64,000 bases of DNA from assembly GCF_005871165.1 (NCBI RefSeq), contig NZ_SWKP01000005.1:496001-560000 (forward strand). Direction: 5' to 3'. Both the position numbers and the translations under genes were made by a program. Below, piece after piece: positions 16,669 to 25,748 of the stretch (positions are counted from its first letter, which is position 1; the number at the start of each line of letters is the position of its first letter). The DNA is from Maricaulis alexandrii (lineage in GTDB: Bacteria > Pseudomonadota > Alphaproteobacteria > Caulobacterales > Maricaulaceae). The notes under the pieces are model-generated. The model searched no databases. It was not told the DNA's origin and saw only the letters and a list, made by a program, of their open reading frames with translations.

Positions 16669-16693
16669 GGAACCTTTGGCCGTTCCGGGCGTT
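16669..16693 (+). promoter_or_regulatory. EcfG-type promoter of nepR-ecfG
   Basis: GGAAC (16669-16673), a 16-base spacer and CGTT (16690-16693) match the sigma-EcfG consensus exactly. It lies 55 bases before the nepR start and implies positive autoregulation. Confidence 0.87.
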
Positions 16694-16747
16694 GCAGGCT
16701 CAGCCTGCCGTGATTTTGACACGGTCCATGTTACACTCAACGGGGCG

Positions 16748-16993
16748 ATGAGCCCGAGCGATTGGCAGACCATGCGCGATGAAAGTGGAATAAGCCGCCA
16801 CCCCAAACTGGTTGATGCGGATACGGCCCGGTCCCGGCAGCAATTGATCGGGCAGCGCCTGCGCGACCTGTATGACGGGGTTCTGGAGGAAGGCGTGCCG
16901 GACGCGTTCGAGGACCTTCTTGCCGCCCTCGACGGCGAAGAAGGAACAGACGCACCCGCACCGGTCGCGAAAACGGGAGGCGATCATGACTGA
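16748..16993 (+). CDS. nepR: NepR anti-sigma factor
   Basis: This 81-residue protein contains the NepR core IGQRLRDLYDGVLEEGVPDA followed by FEDLLAALD, the two helices that grip EcfG or PhyR. The acidic C-terminal tail is variable in the family. In unstressed cells NepR holds EcfG; phosphorylated PhyR takes NepR away. The ATG at 16748 has GGGGCG just before it and lies downstream of the EcfG promoter; the longer frame would start upstream of the likely transcript. It overlaps ecfG by 8 bases (ATG of ecfG at 16986), pointing to coupled translation. Confidence 0.92.
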   Translation: MSPSDWQTMRDESGISRHPKLVDADTARSRQQLIGQRLRDLYDGVLEEGVPDAFEDLLAALDGEEGTDAPAPVAKTGGDHD

Positions 16994-17594
16994 TCCAACC
17001 CCGACCCGCCTGGACGATGCCGCATTCAAGACTTTGCTGCACGACGCGATTCCCCACATGCGGGCCTTTGCCCGCGGTCTGACCCAGGACGCGACGGCGG
17101 CGGATGACCTGGCGCAGGACGCTCTGCTGCGGGCCTGGGATCGCCGTGCCCAGTTCCGGGCCAACACCAATTTCAAGGCCTGGGTGATGACCATTGTCCG
17201 CAACCAGTTCTACTCGGACAAGCGCCGCTCCTGGCGCCAGGTCCAGCTGGATGATGACCATGCCCGCGAAACCCTGCCGGCGGCCGTGGATCAGGATGAC
17301 GTCATGGCGCTCGATGATGTCCGCCGCGCCCTGTCCGAACTGTCCGAGGAACACCGCGAGGCCCTGATCCTGGTCGGGGCGGGCGGTTATGCCTACCAGG
17401 AGGCCGCTGAAATCTGCGGCTGCGCGGTCGGCACCATGAAAAGCCGGGTAAACCGGGCCCGCGCCCGTCTGCTGGAGGTTCTCAAGGCCGGGCCGAAGAT
17501 CGGTCGGGGCGATGACGGCGTCTCCGCCGTGGATGCGCTGGACAGCCTTCTGGGCGACCTCGAACAGATGTCTGCATGCCGTTCATCGGGCTGA
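16986..17594 (+). CDS. ecfG: EcfG-type ECF sigma factor of the general stress response
   Basis: This is a 202-residue ECF sigma factor. Region 2 shows FARGLTQDATAADDLAQDAL and LRAWDRRAQFRANTNFKAW. Region 4 shows LSEEHREALILVGAGGYAYQ then EAAEICGCAVGTMKSRVNRA. The sequence fits the EcfG/SigT class partnered with NepR and PhyR. It directs RNA polymerase to GGAAC-N16/17-CGTT promoters, of which four lie in this locus. It overlaps nepR by 8 bases and the following kinase gene by 19 bases. The C-terminal extension after region 4 is about 30 residues. Confidence 0.94.
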   Translation: MTDPTPTRLDDAAFKTLLHDAIPHMRAFARGLTQDATAADDLAQDALLRAWDRRAQFRANTNFKAWVMTIVRNQFYSDKRRSWRQVQLDDDHARETLPAAVDQDDVMALDDVRRALSELSEEHREALILVGAGGYAYQEAAEICGCAVGTMKSRVNRARARLLEVLKAGPKIGRGDDGVSAVDALDSLLGDLEQMSACRSSG

Positions 17595-19324
17595 GGGCCT
17601 TTCTGAATTCCCGCGGGTGGGGGCAGACGGGCCGTGGCCTGCGTCTCCAATTGCTGGCTGTTCTGACGCTCAGCCTGAGCCCGCTTCTGGTCCTGTCCGT
17701 CGCCCAGGGCGTGATCGAGTTCCGCGAGGAGCGGCAGGAGCAGCTCGCCCGCTTCCATGCCGAACTGGTCGAGGCCACCGCCGAGCTGGATACCGAGCTG
17801 GAGCGGACGGCGGGCTTCGTGGCGGGCCTTGCCAGCTATCCCGGCCTGTTCGACATGCCGGCGGAACAATGTGTGGAGACGCTGCAGGCCTTGCAGACGG
17901 CCCAGCCGCTCTTCGCCAATCTCAAACTCATCAATGAGCATGGCGAGGTGGTGTGTTCGGCGGCCGAGTCCGAGCCGGTGATCGATGCCGCCCGGCATGT
18001 CTGGTTCGCCCGCCTGGCCGGGGGGCAGGATGAGAGTTTCAGCGGGGTCTATCTCGACTGGCTCCTGCACCGGCCGGTGATGACGGCGGCGCACCGTCTT
18101 CCGTCGAGCGACATGTTTGCCGGCGCGGTGGCGGTCGACCTGGATGTCCGCTCGGCACTGGCCCTGTTGCGGACCCAGGATCTCCCCGAGGAAATGAGCC
18201 TGGCCCTGAGTGATGATGAGGGCAATCTTGCCTATGTCTCCGAAGCCGGAGAGGGGGACCGCATGGCCCGCTTGCCGGGCGATGCGTTGGCGAATGTGCG
18301 CGAGACCGGTGAGCCGGTGGTGCTGGAACAGATTTCCGGCGCGCCGGGCAAGGTCATCCTGATCGCTCCCCTGACCGGGCGGGGCGTGCAGCTGGCCCTG
18401 ATCTCGCCCGCGCTTCTCATGGGAAGCTGGGCCGGGTTCGACATTGTCGGCACCGTGCTCGTGCCGTCGCTCATGTGGTTGCTGGCCCTGACCTGCGTGT
18501 CCTTGGCTGTCGGCTTCTTCGTGCTGCGCTGGCTGGCCTATCTGGGCCGGGTGGCGCGCCTCTACGGGGCCGGGCGACTGGATGTGCAGCCGGTGCTGGC
18601 CCGGCATGCCCCGGTCGAGATCCGCACCCTGGCCGACACGATGGAGTCCATGGCCCGTGACCTGAATGCGCGGACCGAGGAGCTGGAGACCGTCGCCGAC
18701 CAGCGCGGGGCCCTGCTGCGGGAAATCCACCACCGGGTGAAGAACAATCTCCAGGTCACGATGAGCCTGCTCAACATCCAGGCCCGCCGGGCGACCGATG
18801 ACGAGGCGCGGCGGGTCCTCATCGAGGCCCGCGGGCGGATCAATGCGCTCGCCCTGGTCCACCGGACGCTCTACGAGAATGATGATCTGCGCACCGTCGA
18901 GATGCACGCCTTCCTGGAGCAATTGCTCCACTATCTCGGCCAGGCCTCCGGTGAGCTTCAGTCCGACATTCTCCTGCGGGTGGATGAGGCGGATGTGTCG
19001 CTGGATCCGGAACAGGCCATTCCGGTTGCGCTCTTTGTGACCGAGGCCGTCACCAATGCCTTCAAACACGCCTTTCCCGACGGAGCCTCCGGCGAGGTGC
19101 GGGTGAGCGTGCAGATGCGGGAGGATGGCCGCGTCGGCGTGTCGGTGCGCGATACCGGCCAGGGACTGGGCGCGGACAGTGCTGACGGGATGGGCTCCTC
19201 CATCATGCAGGCCATGGCCCGGCGCGTGAATGGCGAGATGGAGCGGTACAAGGTCGAGGCGGGCGGCACCCAGGTCTGGCTGCGCTTCATGCCGGAATTC
19301 CCGTCTGATACGCTCATTTCCTGA
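17576..19324 (+). CDS. phyK: PhyK-like HisKA_2 sensor histidine kinase
   Basis: This is a 582-residue membrane kinase. A hydrophobic segment at about 25-45 and another at about 290-318 flank a periplasmic sensor domain of about 240 residues. A HAMP-like linker follows, and then the HisKA_2 dimerisation domain with LREIHHRVKNNLQVTMSLLN (phospho-His 385 or 386). The ATPase domain has VTEAVTNAFKHAFPDGASGE and DTGQGLG. HisKA_2/HWE kinases encoded beside phyR are the cognate PhyK kinases. The start overlaps ecfG by 19 bases, so it is probably part of the EcfG-controlled nepR-ecfG transcript. What the periplasmic domain senses is unknown. Confidence 0.85.
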   Translation: MPFIGLRAFLNSRGWGQTGRGLRLQLLAVLTLSLSPLLVLSVAQGVIEFREERQEQLARFHAELVEATAELDTELERTAGFVAGLASYPGLFDMPAEQCVETLQALQTAQPLFANLKLINEHGEVVCSAAESEPVIDAARHVWFARLAGGQDESFSGVYLDWLLHRPVMTAAHRLPSSDMFAGAVAVDLDVRSALALLRTQDLPEEMSLALSDDEGNLAYVSEAGEGDRMARLPGDALANVRETGEPVVLEQISGAPGKVILIAPLTGRGVQLALISPALLMGSWAGFDIVGTVLVPSLMWLLALTCVSLAVGFFVLRWLAYLGRVARLYGAGRLDVQPVLARHAPVEIRTLADTMESMARDLNARTEELETVADQRGALLREIHHRVKNNLQVTMSLLNIQARRATDDEARRVLIEARGRINALALVHRTLYENDDLRTVEMHAFLEQLLHYLGQASGELQSDILLRVDEADVSLDPEQAIPVALFVTEAVTNAFKHAFPDGASGEVRVSVQMREDGRVGVSVRDTGQGLGADSADGMGSSIMQAMARRVNGEMERYKVEAGGTQVWLRFMPEFPSDTLIS

Positions 19325-19343
19325 ATGGCAGCACCCATGAAAA

Positions 19344-19371
19344 AGGACCGGCCCTTTCCGGAGCCGGTCCT
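19344..19371 (-). terminator. Intrinsic terminator of putP
   Basis: A 9-bp stem (AGGACCGGC with GCCGGTCCT) is followed on the minus strand by TTTTT. It lies between the convergent phyK and putP genes and may serve both. Confidence 0.8.
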
Positions 19372-19394
19372 CTTCATGTCCGTCCGGGTGACGC

Positions 19395-21044
19395 CTAGCC
19401 CTGGCTTTCGCTGGGCAGTTTGCCGTCCTTGAGAATGCCGGTCATCGAGTCGAAATGATCGGTGACGGAGGCATCGGGTTTCCGGGTCATGTTGGAGACC
19501 AGGAAGATGGCAATGGTCGCGGCGATGAAGCCCGGCACCATTTCATACATCACACCCGACAGGTTCAGCACATAGATCCAGATCAGGACCGTGGCCGCAC
19601 CGACCACCATGCCGGCCACAGCGCCGGCCCGGGTCATGCCGCGCCAGAACAGGCTGATCAGGATCAGCGGACCGAAGGCCGCGCCGAAACCGGCCCAGGC
19701 ATTGGAGACCAGGGACAGGATGTTGCTGTCCGGATCGAAGGCCAGGGCAATCGCGACCAGCGAGACCGCGAAAACCGAGATCCGGCCGACCAGGACGAGT
19801 TCCTTCTGGCTGGCCCCCCGTCGCAGGAAGATCTTGTAGAAATCCTCCGTCAGCGAAGAGGACGAGACCAGCAGCTGAGACGAGATCGTCGACATGATGG
19901 CGGCCAGGATGGCGGCCAGCAGGAAGCCGGCGATATACGGGTGGAAGATCACTTGGGAGAGCAGGATGAAGATGGTTTCCTGGTCGCTCAGCATGACCTG
20001 TTCGCCTTCCGAGAAGGCCCCGGTCGTGTCGATGTTTTCCAGTTCGGAGAAGCTGGTGGCTTCCGCCGGCGCGTCGACCACGCGGGCAACATTGACGTCA
20101 TCGGCCACCGGGATGTCCTGGCTCTTCACATAGGCCAGGCCGGCAGCACCGGTCAGCACGGCACCGATCACGGTGATGATCATCCAGCTCATGCCGATGC
20201 GGCGCATCGTGGCGACGTCCTTGAGCGTCTTAACGGCCATGAAGCGCACGATAATGTGCGGCTGGCCGAAATAGCCCAGACCCCAGGACATGGTGGAAAT
20301 GATGCCGATCACGGCGAGCCCCAGACTCTCCTGCGGGATCATGGACAGATAGGGTTTCTCCCATCCGCCGACATCCACGCTCAGCGTGCTCAGCGCGTCC
20401 GTGGTCGGGCCGAACCCGCCCAGCTGCATGATGGTCACCACCGGTACCAGGACCAGGGCCACGAACATGATGCAGCCCTGCACGAAGTCGGTCAGGGAGA
20501 CGGCGAGGAAGCCGCCGAACAGGGTGTAGGCCACCACCACACCGGCGGTCAGGAACAGTCCGAGTTGGTAGTTCAGGCCGAAGGAGGCCTCGAACAGCTT
20601 GCCGCCCGAAACCACACCGGCGGAGGTGTAGAGGGTGAAGAAGATGATGATCACCACCGCCGACAGGACGCGCAGCGTGCGCGAGGTGTCGTTGAAGCGC
20701 TTCTCGAAATAGTCCGGAATGGTGATCGCGTCGTCGGCGATCTCCGTGTAGACGCGCAGGCGCGGGGCCACGAGGCGATAGTTGAAATACGCCCCGATGA
20801 TCAGGCCGATCGCGATCCAGGCTTCGGAAAAGCCGGTCGCAAAGATCGCGCCGGGCAGGCCCATCAGCATCCAGCCGGACATGTCGGAGGCGCCCGCCGA
20901 GAGCGAGGCAACCGCCGGGTTCAGCTGACGTCCGCCCAGCATGTAGCCGGACACGTCATCCGTCGACTTGCGATAGGCGTATAGGCCGATCCCCATCATC
21001 AGGATGAAGTACAGCGCAAGGGAAATCAGAGCTTCAATATCCAT
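19395..21044 (-). CDS. putP: Sodium/proline symporter PutP
   Basis: This 549-residue inner-membrane transporter of the sodium:solute symporter family has about 13 helices. Marks include SAGASDMSGWMLMGLPGA near 49-66 and IMSTISSQLLVSSSSLTEDF, which carries sodium-site residues typical of PutP. Proline import feeds catabolism or osmoprotection. The loop between helices near residues 305-350 is longer and more acidic than in E. coli PutP. It lies directly downstream of the proA-proC group on the same strand, 53 bases after proA, so uptake and synthesis of proline are encoded together. Confidence 0.9.
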   Translation of the reverse strand: MDIEALISLALYFILMMGIGLYAYRKSTDDVSGYMLGGRQLNPAVASLSAGASDMSGWMLMGLPGAIFATGFSEAWIAIGLIIGAYFNYRLVAPRLRVYTEIADDAITIPDYFEKRFNDTSRTLRVLSAVVIIIFFTLYTSAGVVSGGKLFEASFGLNYQLGLFLTAGVVVAYTLFGGFLAVSLTDFVQGCIMFVALVLVPVVTIMQLGGFGPTTDALSTLSVDVGGWEKPYLSMIPQESLGLAVIGIISTMSWGLGYFGQPHIIVRFMAVKTLKDVATMRRIGMSWMIITVIGAVLTGAAGLAYVKSQDIPVADDVNVARVVDAPAEATSFSELENIDTTGAFSEGEQVMLSDQETIFILLSQVIFHPYIAGFLLAAILAAIMSTISSQLLVSSSSLTEDFYKIFLRRGASQKELVLVGRISVFAVSLVAIALAFDPDSNILSLVSNAWAGFGAAFGPLILISLFWRGMTRAGAVAGMVVGAATVLIWIYVLNLSGVMYEMVPGFIAATIAIFLVSNMTRKPDASVTDHFDSMTGILKDGKLPSESQG

Positions 21045-21097
21045 GAACCTGCCTTGAATTGGTACGCGTCAGGAGTGAAAGCGGAGACGGCCGGCCC

Positions 21098-22354
21098 CTA
21101 GGGTCGGGTCTGGCCATTGCCGTGAACGAGGTATTTGAACGAGGTCAGCTGTTCCAGGCCGACCGGACCGCGCGCGTGCATCTTGCCCGTCGCAATGCCG
21201 ATCTCGGCGCCCATGCCGAACTCGCCACCATCGGAGAATTGCGTCGAGGCATTGTGCATGACCACGGCGCTGTCGATCGTGTTCAGGAAAACTGCCGCGA
21301 TATCGGCATCCTCGGTCACGATGGCGTCGGTGTGGGCGGAGGAATGGTGGGTGATCCAGTTCAGCGCGTCCTGCAGGTCGGCGACGATCTTCACCGACAG
21401 GATGCTGTCCAGATATTCCGTGCCCCAATCCTCTTCATCAGCCGGCTTGATGCGGCTGTCGATCGCGGTGGCGGTTTCATCACCGCGGAATTCACAATCA
21501 TCCATTTCGTCGAGCAGGCCCGGCAGGAAGTCCTCGGCGACGGCCTGGTCGATGACGAGGCTTTCCGTGGCACCGCAGATACCGGTCCGGCGCAGCTTGG
21601 CATTGCGCACGATGGCGCGGGCCTTGGTCAGGTCGGCGCTCTCATGGATATAGGTGTGACAATTGCCGTCCAGGTGCAGCAGGGTCGGCACGCGGGCCTG
21701 GTCGCGGACCAGGGAGACGAGCCCCTTGCCGCCCCGCGGGATGACCAGGTCGACGTATTCCGTGCATTGCAGAAGGTGCTGGACCGCCGCGCGATTGGTC
21801 GTATCGACCATCTGGATCGCGTTTTCCGGCAGGTCCGCCTCGCGCAGGCCTTCCTTCATGCACTCCACGATGATGCGGGTGGAGTTCAGGCTTTCCGAAC
21901 CGCCGCGCAGGATGACGGCATTGCCCGATTTCAGGCAGAGGGCACCGGCATCGGCGCCGACATTGGGACGGCTCTCATAGATCATGCCGATCACGCCCAG
22001 CGGCACGGCGACGCGTTCGATGCGCAGACCGTTGGGGCGTTCCGTCACGGCCAGCTGGCGGCCGACCGGGTCGGGCAATTCGGCGATCTGTTCCAGGGCC
22101 TTGGCGACACCCTCGATGCGGTCACTGTCCAGCATGAGCCGGTCGATGAAGGCGTCCGGCTTGCCGGCTTCGCGGACGCTGTCCACGTCCTGCTTGTTGG
22201 CCTCGATCAGGTCATTGGCCCGCATGCGCAGAGCGGCCGCGGCAGCGACAAGCGCGGCATTCTTGCGTTCCGTGGACGCTGTCGCGAGCTGACGCGCCGC
22301 GTCCTGGCCCTGACGGCCGAGTTGTTCGATATAGGCTTGCATTCGATCTGACAT
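21098..22354 (-). CDS. proA: Glutamate-5-semialdehyde dehydrogenase (gamma-glutamyl phosphate reductase)
   Basis: This 418-residue enzyme catalyses the second step of proline synthesis: NADPH-dependent reduction of glutamyl-5-phosphate. Recognisable parts are [38 protein letters not shown] and the catalytic Cys in [16 protein letters not shown] near residue 257. Length and motifs are normal. It follows proC on the same strand after 50 bases and precedes putP, while proB is divergent from proC, so the whole proline pathway is contiguous. Confidence 0.95.
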   Translation of the reverse strand: MSDRMQAYIEQLGRQGQDAARQLATASTERKNAALVAAAAALRMRANDLIEANKQDVDSVREAGKPDAFIDRLMLDSDRIEGVAKALEQIAELPDPVGRQLAVTERPNGLRIERVAVPLGVIGMIYESRPNVGADAGALCLKSGNAVILRGGSESLNSTRIIVECMKEGLREADLPENAIQMVDTTNRAAVQHLLQCTEYVDLVIPRGGKGLVSLVRDQARVPTLLHLDGNCHTYIHESADLTKARAIVRNAKLRRTGICGATESLVIDQAVAEDFLPGLLDEMDDCEFRGDETATAIDSRIKPADEEDWGTEYLDSILSVKIVADLQDALNWITHHSSAHTDAIVTEDADIAAVFLNTIDSAVVMHNASTQFSDGGEFGMGAEIGIATGKMHARGPVGLEQLTSFKYLVHGNGQTRP

Positions 22355-22404
22355 GTCGTGTCCGTTTGCGTGGGGATTGTTGGGGAGTTTTGCCGCGACG
22401 GCAA

Positions 22405-23184
22405 CTAGCGCAATTCGACGGCGCGCTGATAAGCGGCGCCGGTGGTCTCGAGCAGCAACTGGTCGAGCCAGCCATCGCGCCGCAACGCGTTGATGCCGGC
22501 TTCGGTCGTGCCCTTCTTGCTCATCACGGAATTGCGCAACTCCTCGAGGCTGAGGTCGGATTGCCGGGCCATTTCGATGGCACCGGACAGGGTTTCCAGC
22601 ACCAGGGCGCGGGCCGTGTCGGGCGCGAAGCCCATTTCCTCAGCGGCGGCGGTGTAGGAGCGGGCGATTTCGAAGACATAGCCCGAACCGGACCCGGCAA
22701 TGGCCGTGATCCGGTCGATCTCGTCCTCGGTGTCCACCCAGATCGCGGTGCCGGTGGTTTCGGCCAGCTGGGTGGCCAGATCGCGATGGGCCTGCGTGCA
22801 GGCCGGATCGGCGTAGAGACCGTTGACGCTTCGGCCGATCAGGGCCGGCAGGTTCGGCATGATCCGGATCACCGGATTATCGCCCAGTTCGCGCTGGATC
22901 GAGGCGATGGAAAAACCGGCCGCAATGGAAATCAGGCAGCCGCCCTCCTTCAGGAAGGGCGTGTAGGCCGGCATGATCTCGGCGATCTGCTGCGGCTTCA
23001 CGGCGATGATGATGGCATCGAAACGGCGGCCGTCCAGCGCTTCGGGGGATCCCGCATGCTGGGCACCGTCCGGGATGGCGGAGGGAGTCCGGTTCACCGC
23101 TGTGAAGCGCGCCGGAACCTCATCCAGCCAGCGACGCAGCATGGCGCCGCCCATTTTCCCGCATCCGACCATCAGAATTTCCAT
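22405..23184 (-). CDS. proC: Pyrroline-5-carboxylate reductase
   Basis: This 259-residue enzyme performs the last step of proline synthesis. The NADP-binding N terminus is [20 protein letters not shown]. The dimerisation domain has [19 protein letters not shown] and the C-terminal [19 protein letters not shown], the family signature. The ATG at 23184 gives the normal length; the longer frame extends into the AT-richer leader. It is divergent from proB across 300 bases. Confidence 0.94.
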   Translation of the reverse strand: MEILMVGCGKMGGAMLRRWLDEVPARFTAVNRTPSAIPDGAQHAGSPEALDGRRFDAIIIAVKPQQIAEIMPAYTPFLKEGGCLISIAAGFSIASIQRELGDNPVIRIMPNLPALIGRSVNGLYADPACTQAHRDLATQLAETTGTAIWVDTEDEIDRITAIAGSGSGYVFEIARSYTAAAEEMGFAPDTARALVLETLSGAIEMARQSDLSLEELRNSVMSKKGTTEAGINALRRDGWLDQLLLETTGAAYQRAVELR

Positions 23185-23484
23185 CGCGCATCCTTGGGTT
23201 TGCTGTGTCCACATACAATGCGCTCGACACACCGAATGAGTGCGCCGAGCCGCGTTGGAGGGGGATATAGCAGAATGTATTTCGAATTCAAATAAGTTTT
23301 GCGGTTGCGAGAAAAAAGCAATTTCCCTGCCATTATTCATCTTTCAGCCATATTTTGTGAGGCATTTAGAGGGTCAACGCAGTGCAAAACAGGTCGAAGG
23401 GGGTTGAATTTCTTAGAACCCGAAATATTTTGCGCTCAACATTTCAGCGGGGGTCCAGCCCTTGCGCCACACCAGGAGCTCTTT
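23185..23484. other. AT-richer divergent region between proC and proB
   Basis: These 300 bases separate the divergent proC and proB starts and are clearly less GC-rich than the surroundings. They contain long A/T runs near 23270-23345. I see no convincing ORF, RNA gene or terminator. It must hold the promoters of both proline genes and may hold a regulator site. Confidence 0.5.
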
Positions 23485-24642
23485 GTGAGTGAGAAAAAAC
23501 GTATTGTCGTGAAGATCGGGTCCAGCCTGCTTGCCACGGATGGGAAGCTGACCCTGCGCTATGCCTTCATGCACGGACTTCTCGCAGACATCGCGCAATT
23601 GCGTGAAGAAGGCCATGACGTCCTCCTGGCCTCCTCCGGCTCGGTGGCGCTCGGCCTGAACGCGATCAACGCCTCGCCGGAAGAAGCCGGCGTGCTCGAC
23701 AAGCAGGCCGCGGCGGCCTGTGGCCAGCCGCTCCTGCTGAACGCCTACAAACAGGTGGCGCATGAGCACGGCTTCGATATCGCCCAGATTCTGGTGACCC
23801 TGGACGATCTCGAGGACCGTCGCCGCTTCCTCAATACCAAGAATACGATCCAGCGCCTGTTCGAGCGCGGCATCATGCCGATCGTGAACGAGAATGACAC
23901 GATCACGACCGAGGAAATCCGCGTCGGCGACAATGACCGTCTCGCGGCCAAGGTCGCCCAGATGCTGCAGGCCGACCATCTCGTCCTGCTGACCAATATC
24001 GACGGCCTGTATGACCGCAATCCGACCGACCCGAATGCCGAATTCATCGAAACGGTCGAGGATGTCAGCGCCTATCTGGAAGTGACCGGTGGGACCTCCT
24101 CGCTGGGCTCCGGCGGCATGCTGACCAAGATGCAGGCGGCCAATATGGCCCAGAATGCCGGTGTCACGACGCTGATCGGTGAAGGTCATATCGACCGTCC
24201 GGTCTCGGCCCTGCTCAAGAATGAGCGTCGCCACACGACCTGCGTCGCCAAGGGCACCCCGGCGTCGTCCTGGGCGGTCTGGCTGACCAACCGCCTGCAC
24301 CAGGCCGGGGGTCTGGTCCTGCGCCAGGATGCGGCGGACGCGCTCAGAAGCAACAAGGCGGGCGTGTGCCATGCCGACGTGCTCAAGATTCACGGCGACT
24401 TCCACAAGGGCGACGTCCTGCACGTCTATGACGAGAGCGGTGACGAGATTGCCCGCGGCCTGACCAATTTCTCGTCCGACGAGACCATGGTGCTGGCCCG
24501 CAATGCCGGTCAGGATGTCCAGGATCTTCTGGGCTATCAGGCGCGGCCGGAAATCATCAATCGGGACAACATGGTCATCCTGGAAGACAAGCACATCCTG
24601 TGGGATGCGCCGACCCAGGAGCTTCGCCTCGTCGCGTCCTGA
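23485..24642 (+). CDS. proB: Glutamate 5-kinase
   Basis: This 385-residue enzyme performs the first, usually proline-inhibited, step of proline synthesis. The amino-acid kinase domain starts KKRIVVKIGSSLLATDGKL and has ASSGSVALGLNAI, IVNENDTITTEEIRVGDND and SSLGSGGMLTKMQAANMA. A C-terminal PUA domain follows from about residue 285. The GTG at 23485, with CAGGAG seven bases upstream, fits; the longer frame from 23299 does not encode family sequence. Confidence 0.94.
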   Translation: MSEKKRIVVKIGSSLLATDGKLTLRYAFMHGLLADIAQLREEGHDVLLASSGSVALGLNAINASPEEAGVLDKQAAAACGQPLLLNAYKQVAHEHGFDIAQILVTLDDLEDRRRFLNTKNTIQRLFERGIMPIVNENDTITTEEIRVGDNDRLAAKVAQMLQADHLVLLTNIDGLYDRNPTDPNAEFIETVEDVSAYLEVTGGTSSLGSGGMLTKMQAANMAQNAGVTTLIGEGHIDRPVSALLKNERRHTTCVAKGTPASSWAVWLTNRLHQAGGLVLRQDAADALRSNKAGVCHADVLKIHGDFHKGDVLHVYDESGDEIARGLTNFSSDETMVLARNAGQDVQDLLGYQARPEIINRDNMVILEDKHILWDAPTQELRLVAS

Positions 24643-24718
24643 TAGCGGCCATTCAGCGATCACCGTACCGAAAGCTGGAAATTTGTGACGGGCCGGTCCA
24701 CATTTGTCATGAAACGTA

Positions 24719-25654
24719 ATGGCAGAAGGGGGCGGGCTCGCCATGGATGGGGCTGAACACGCTGAGACTCCGAAAAAGCGGCGCCGGCCGACACCGCAGG
24801 AACTGGCGACCGGCCTGGTCCATCTCCTCGATGTCGAGGAGCTGGATGTCGACCTGTATCGCGGCGCCCGCAATCCGGGCGGCAAGGGGCGGGTGTTCGG
24901 TGGCCAGGTGATCGCCCAGGCCCTGCAGGCGGCGGTGCGCTCGGTCGAGGCCGACCGGGTCGCCCATTCCCTGCACGCCTATTTCATGCGGCCGGGGGAC
25001 GAGGATTTCCCGATCATCTATCGCGTCGAGCGCGACTATGACGGCGGCAGTTTCTCAAACCGCCGCGTCATCGCCATGCAGCGCGGCAAGCCGATCCTGA
25101 ACATGACCTGTTCCTTCCACCGCCATGAGAAGGGGCTGGAGCACCAGTTCGAAATGCCCAAGGTCGTCGGCCCGGAAGAGCTGCGCACCGAAGCGGAAAT
25201 CTTCGCCGGGCTGAAGGGCCAGATCGATGACCGCCTCTACAAATTCCTGACCCGCGCCCGCCCGTTGGAGCTGCGCCCGGTCGAGGTCTGGAACCCGATC
25301 GACCCGGATCCGCGCGATCCGGTCCGCAATATCTGGTTCCGTGTCGGGGGCGATATCGGCGATGACAAGCTGATGCACCGCGCCGTGCTGGCCTTTGCCT
25401 CGGACATGGCGCTCCTGTCGACCTGCATGCAGCCGCATGGCGTGTCCTGGATGACCCGCAAGATGCAATCGGCCAGCCTCGATCACGCGGTCTGGTTCCA
25501 CGATGATGTCCGCATGGATGAATGGCTGCTCTATTCCACCGACAGTCCCTGGTCGGGCGGCGGGCGTGGCTATAATCGCGGTTCGATCTTCAATCGCGAG
25601 GGCAAGCTGGTCGCCTCGACGGCCCAGGAAGGCCTGATCCGGGTCAAGGACTGA
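24719..25654 (+). CDS. tesB: Acyl-CoA thioesterase II
   Basis: This 311-residue double-hotdog thioesterase hydrolyses acyl-CoA to free acid and CoA. The N-terminal hotdog has GRVFGGQVIAQALQAAVRSV and the C-terminal one ASLDHAVWFHDDVRMDEWLL and ASTAQEGLIRV, with the active-site Asp and Gln of the TesB family. The first 25 residues are an extra basic N terminus; a second ATG at 24743 would remove part of it. It opens the fatty-acyl metabolism part of the window and converges on the thiolase gene. Confidence 0.9.
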   Translation: MAEGGGLAMDGAEHAETPKKRRRPTPQELATGLVHLLDVEELDVDLYRGARNPGGKGRVFGGQVIAQALQAAVRSVEADRVAHSLHAYFMRPGDEDFPIIYRVERDYDGGSFSNRRVIAMQRGKPILNMTCSFHRHEKGLEHQFEMPKVVGPEELRTEAEIFAGLKGQIDDRLYKFLTRARPLELRPVEVWNPIDPDPRDPVRNIWFRVGGDIGDDKLMHRAVLAFASDMALLSTCMQPHGVSWMTRKMQSASLDHAVWFHDDVRMDEWLLYSTDSPWSGGGRGYNRGSIFNREGKLVASTAQEGLIRVKD

Positions 25655-25694
25655 TCCGCGCGCCGTTCCGGCAGACCTGGATCCGCAAAGAAAA

Positions 25695-25720
25695 AGCCGC
25701 GCTCCGGACGGAGCGCGGCT
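25695..25720. terminator. Bidirectional terminator between tesB and thiolase genes
   Basis: An 11-bp perfect stem (25695-25705 with 25710-25720) with a 4-base loop has an A run on its left side, giving T5 on the minus strand, and a weaker T-rich right side. Confidence 0.85.
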
Positions 25721-25748
25721 CTTCTGTGCGGGCGTCGGCTGTGAGGTC

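Noticed and set aside
16986-17594. Other sigma-factor class for the ECF protein
   Set aside because: The adjacent nepR, phyR and HisKA_2 kinase genes and autoregulatory GGAAC/CGTT promoters identify it as EcfG.
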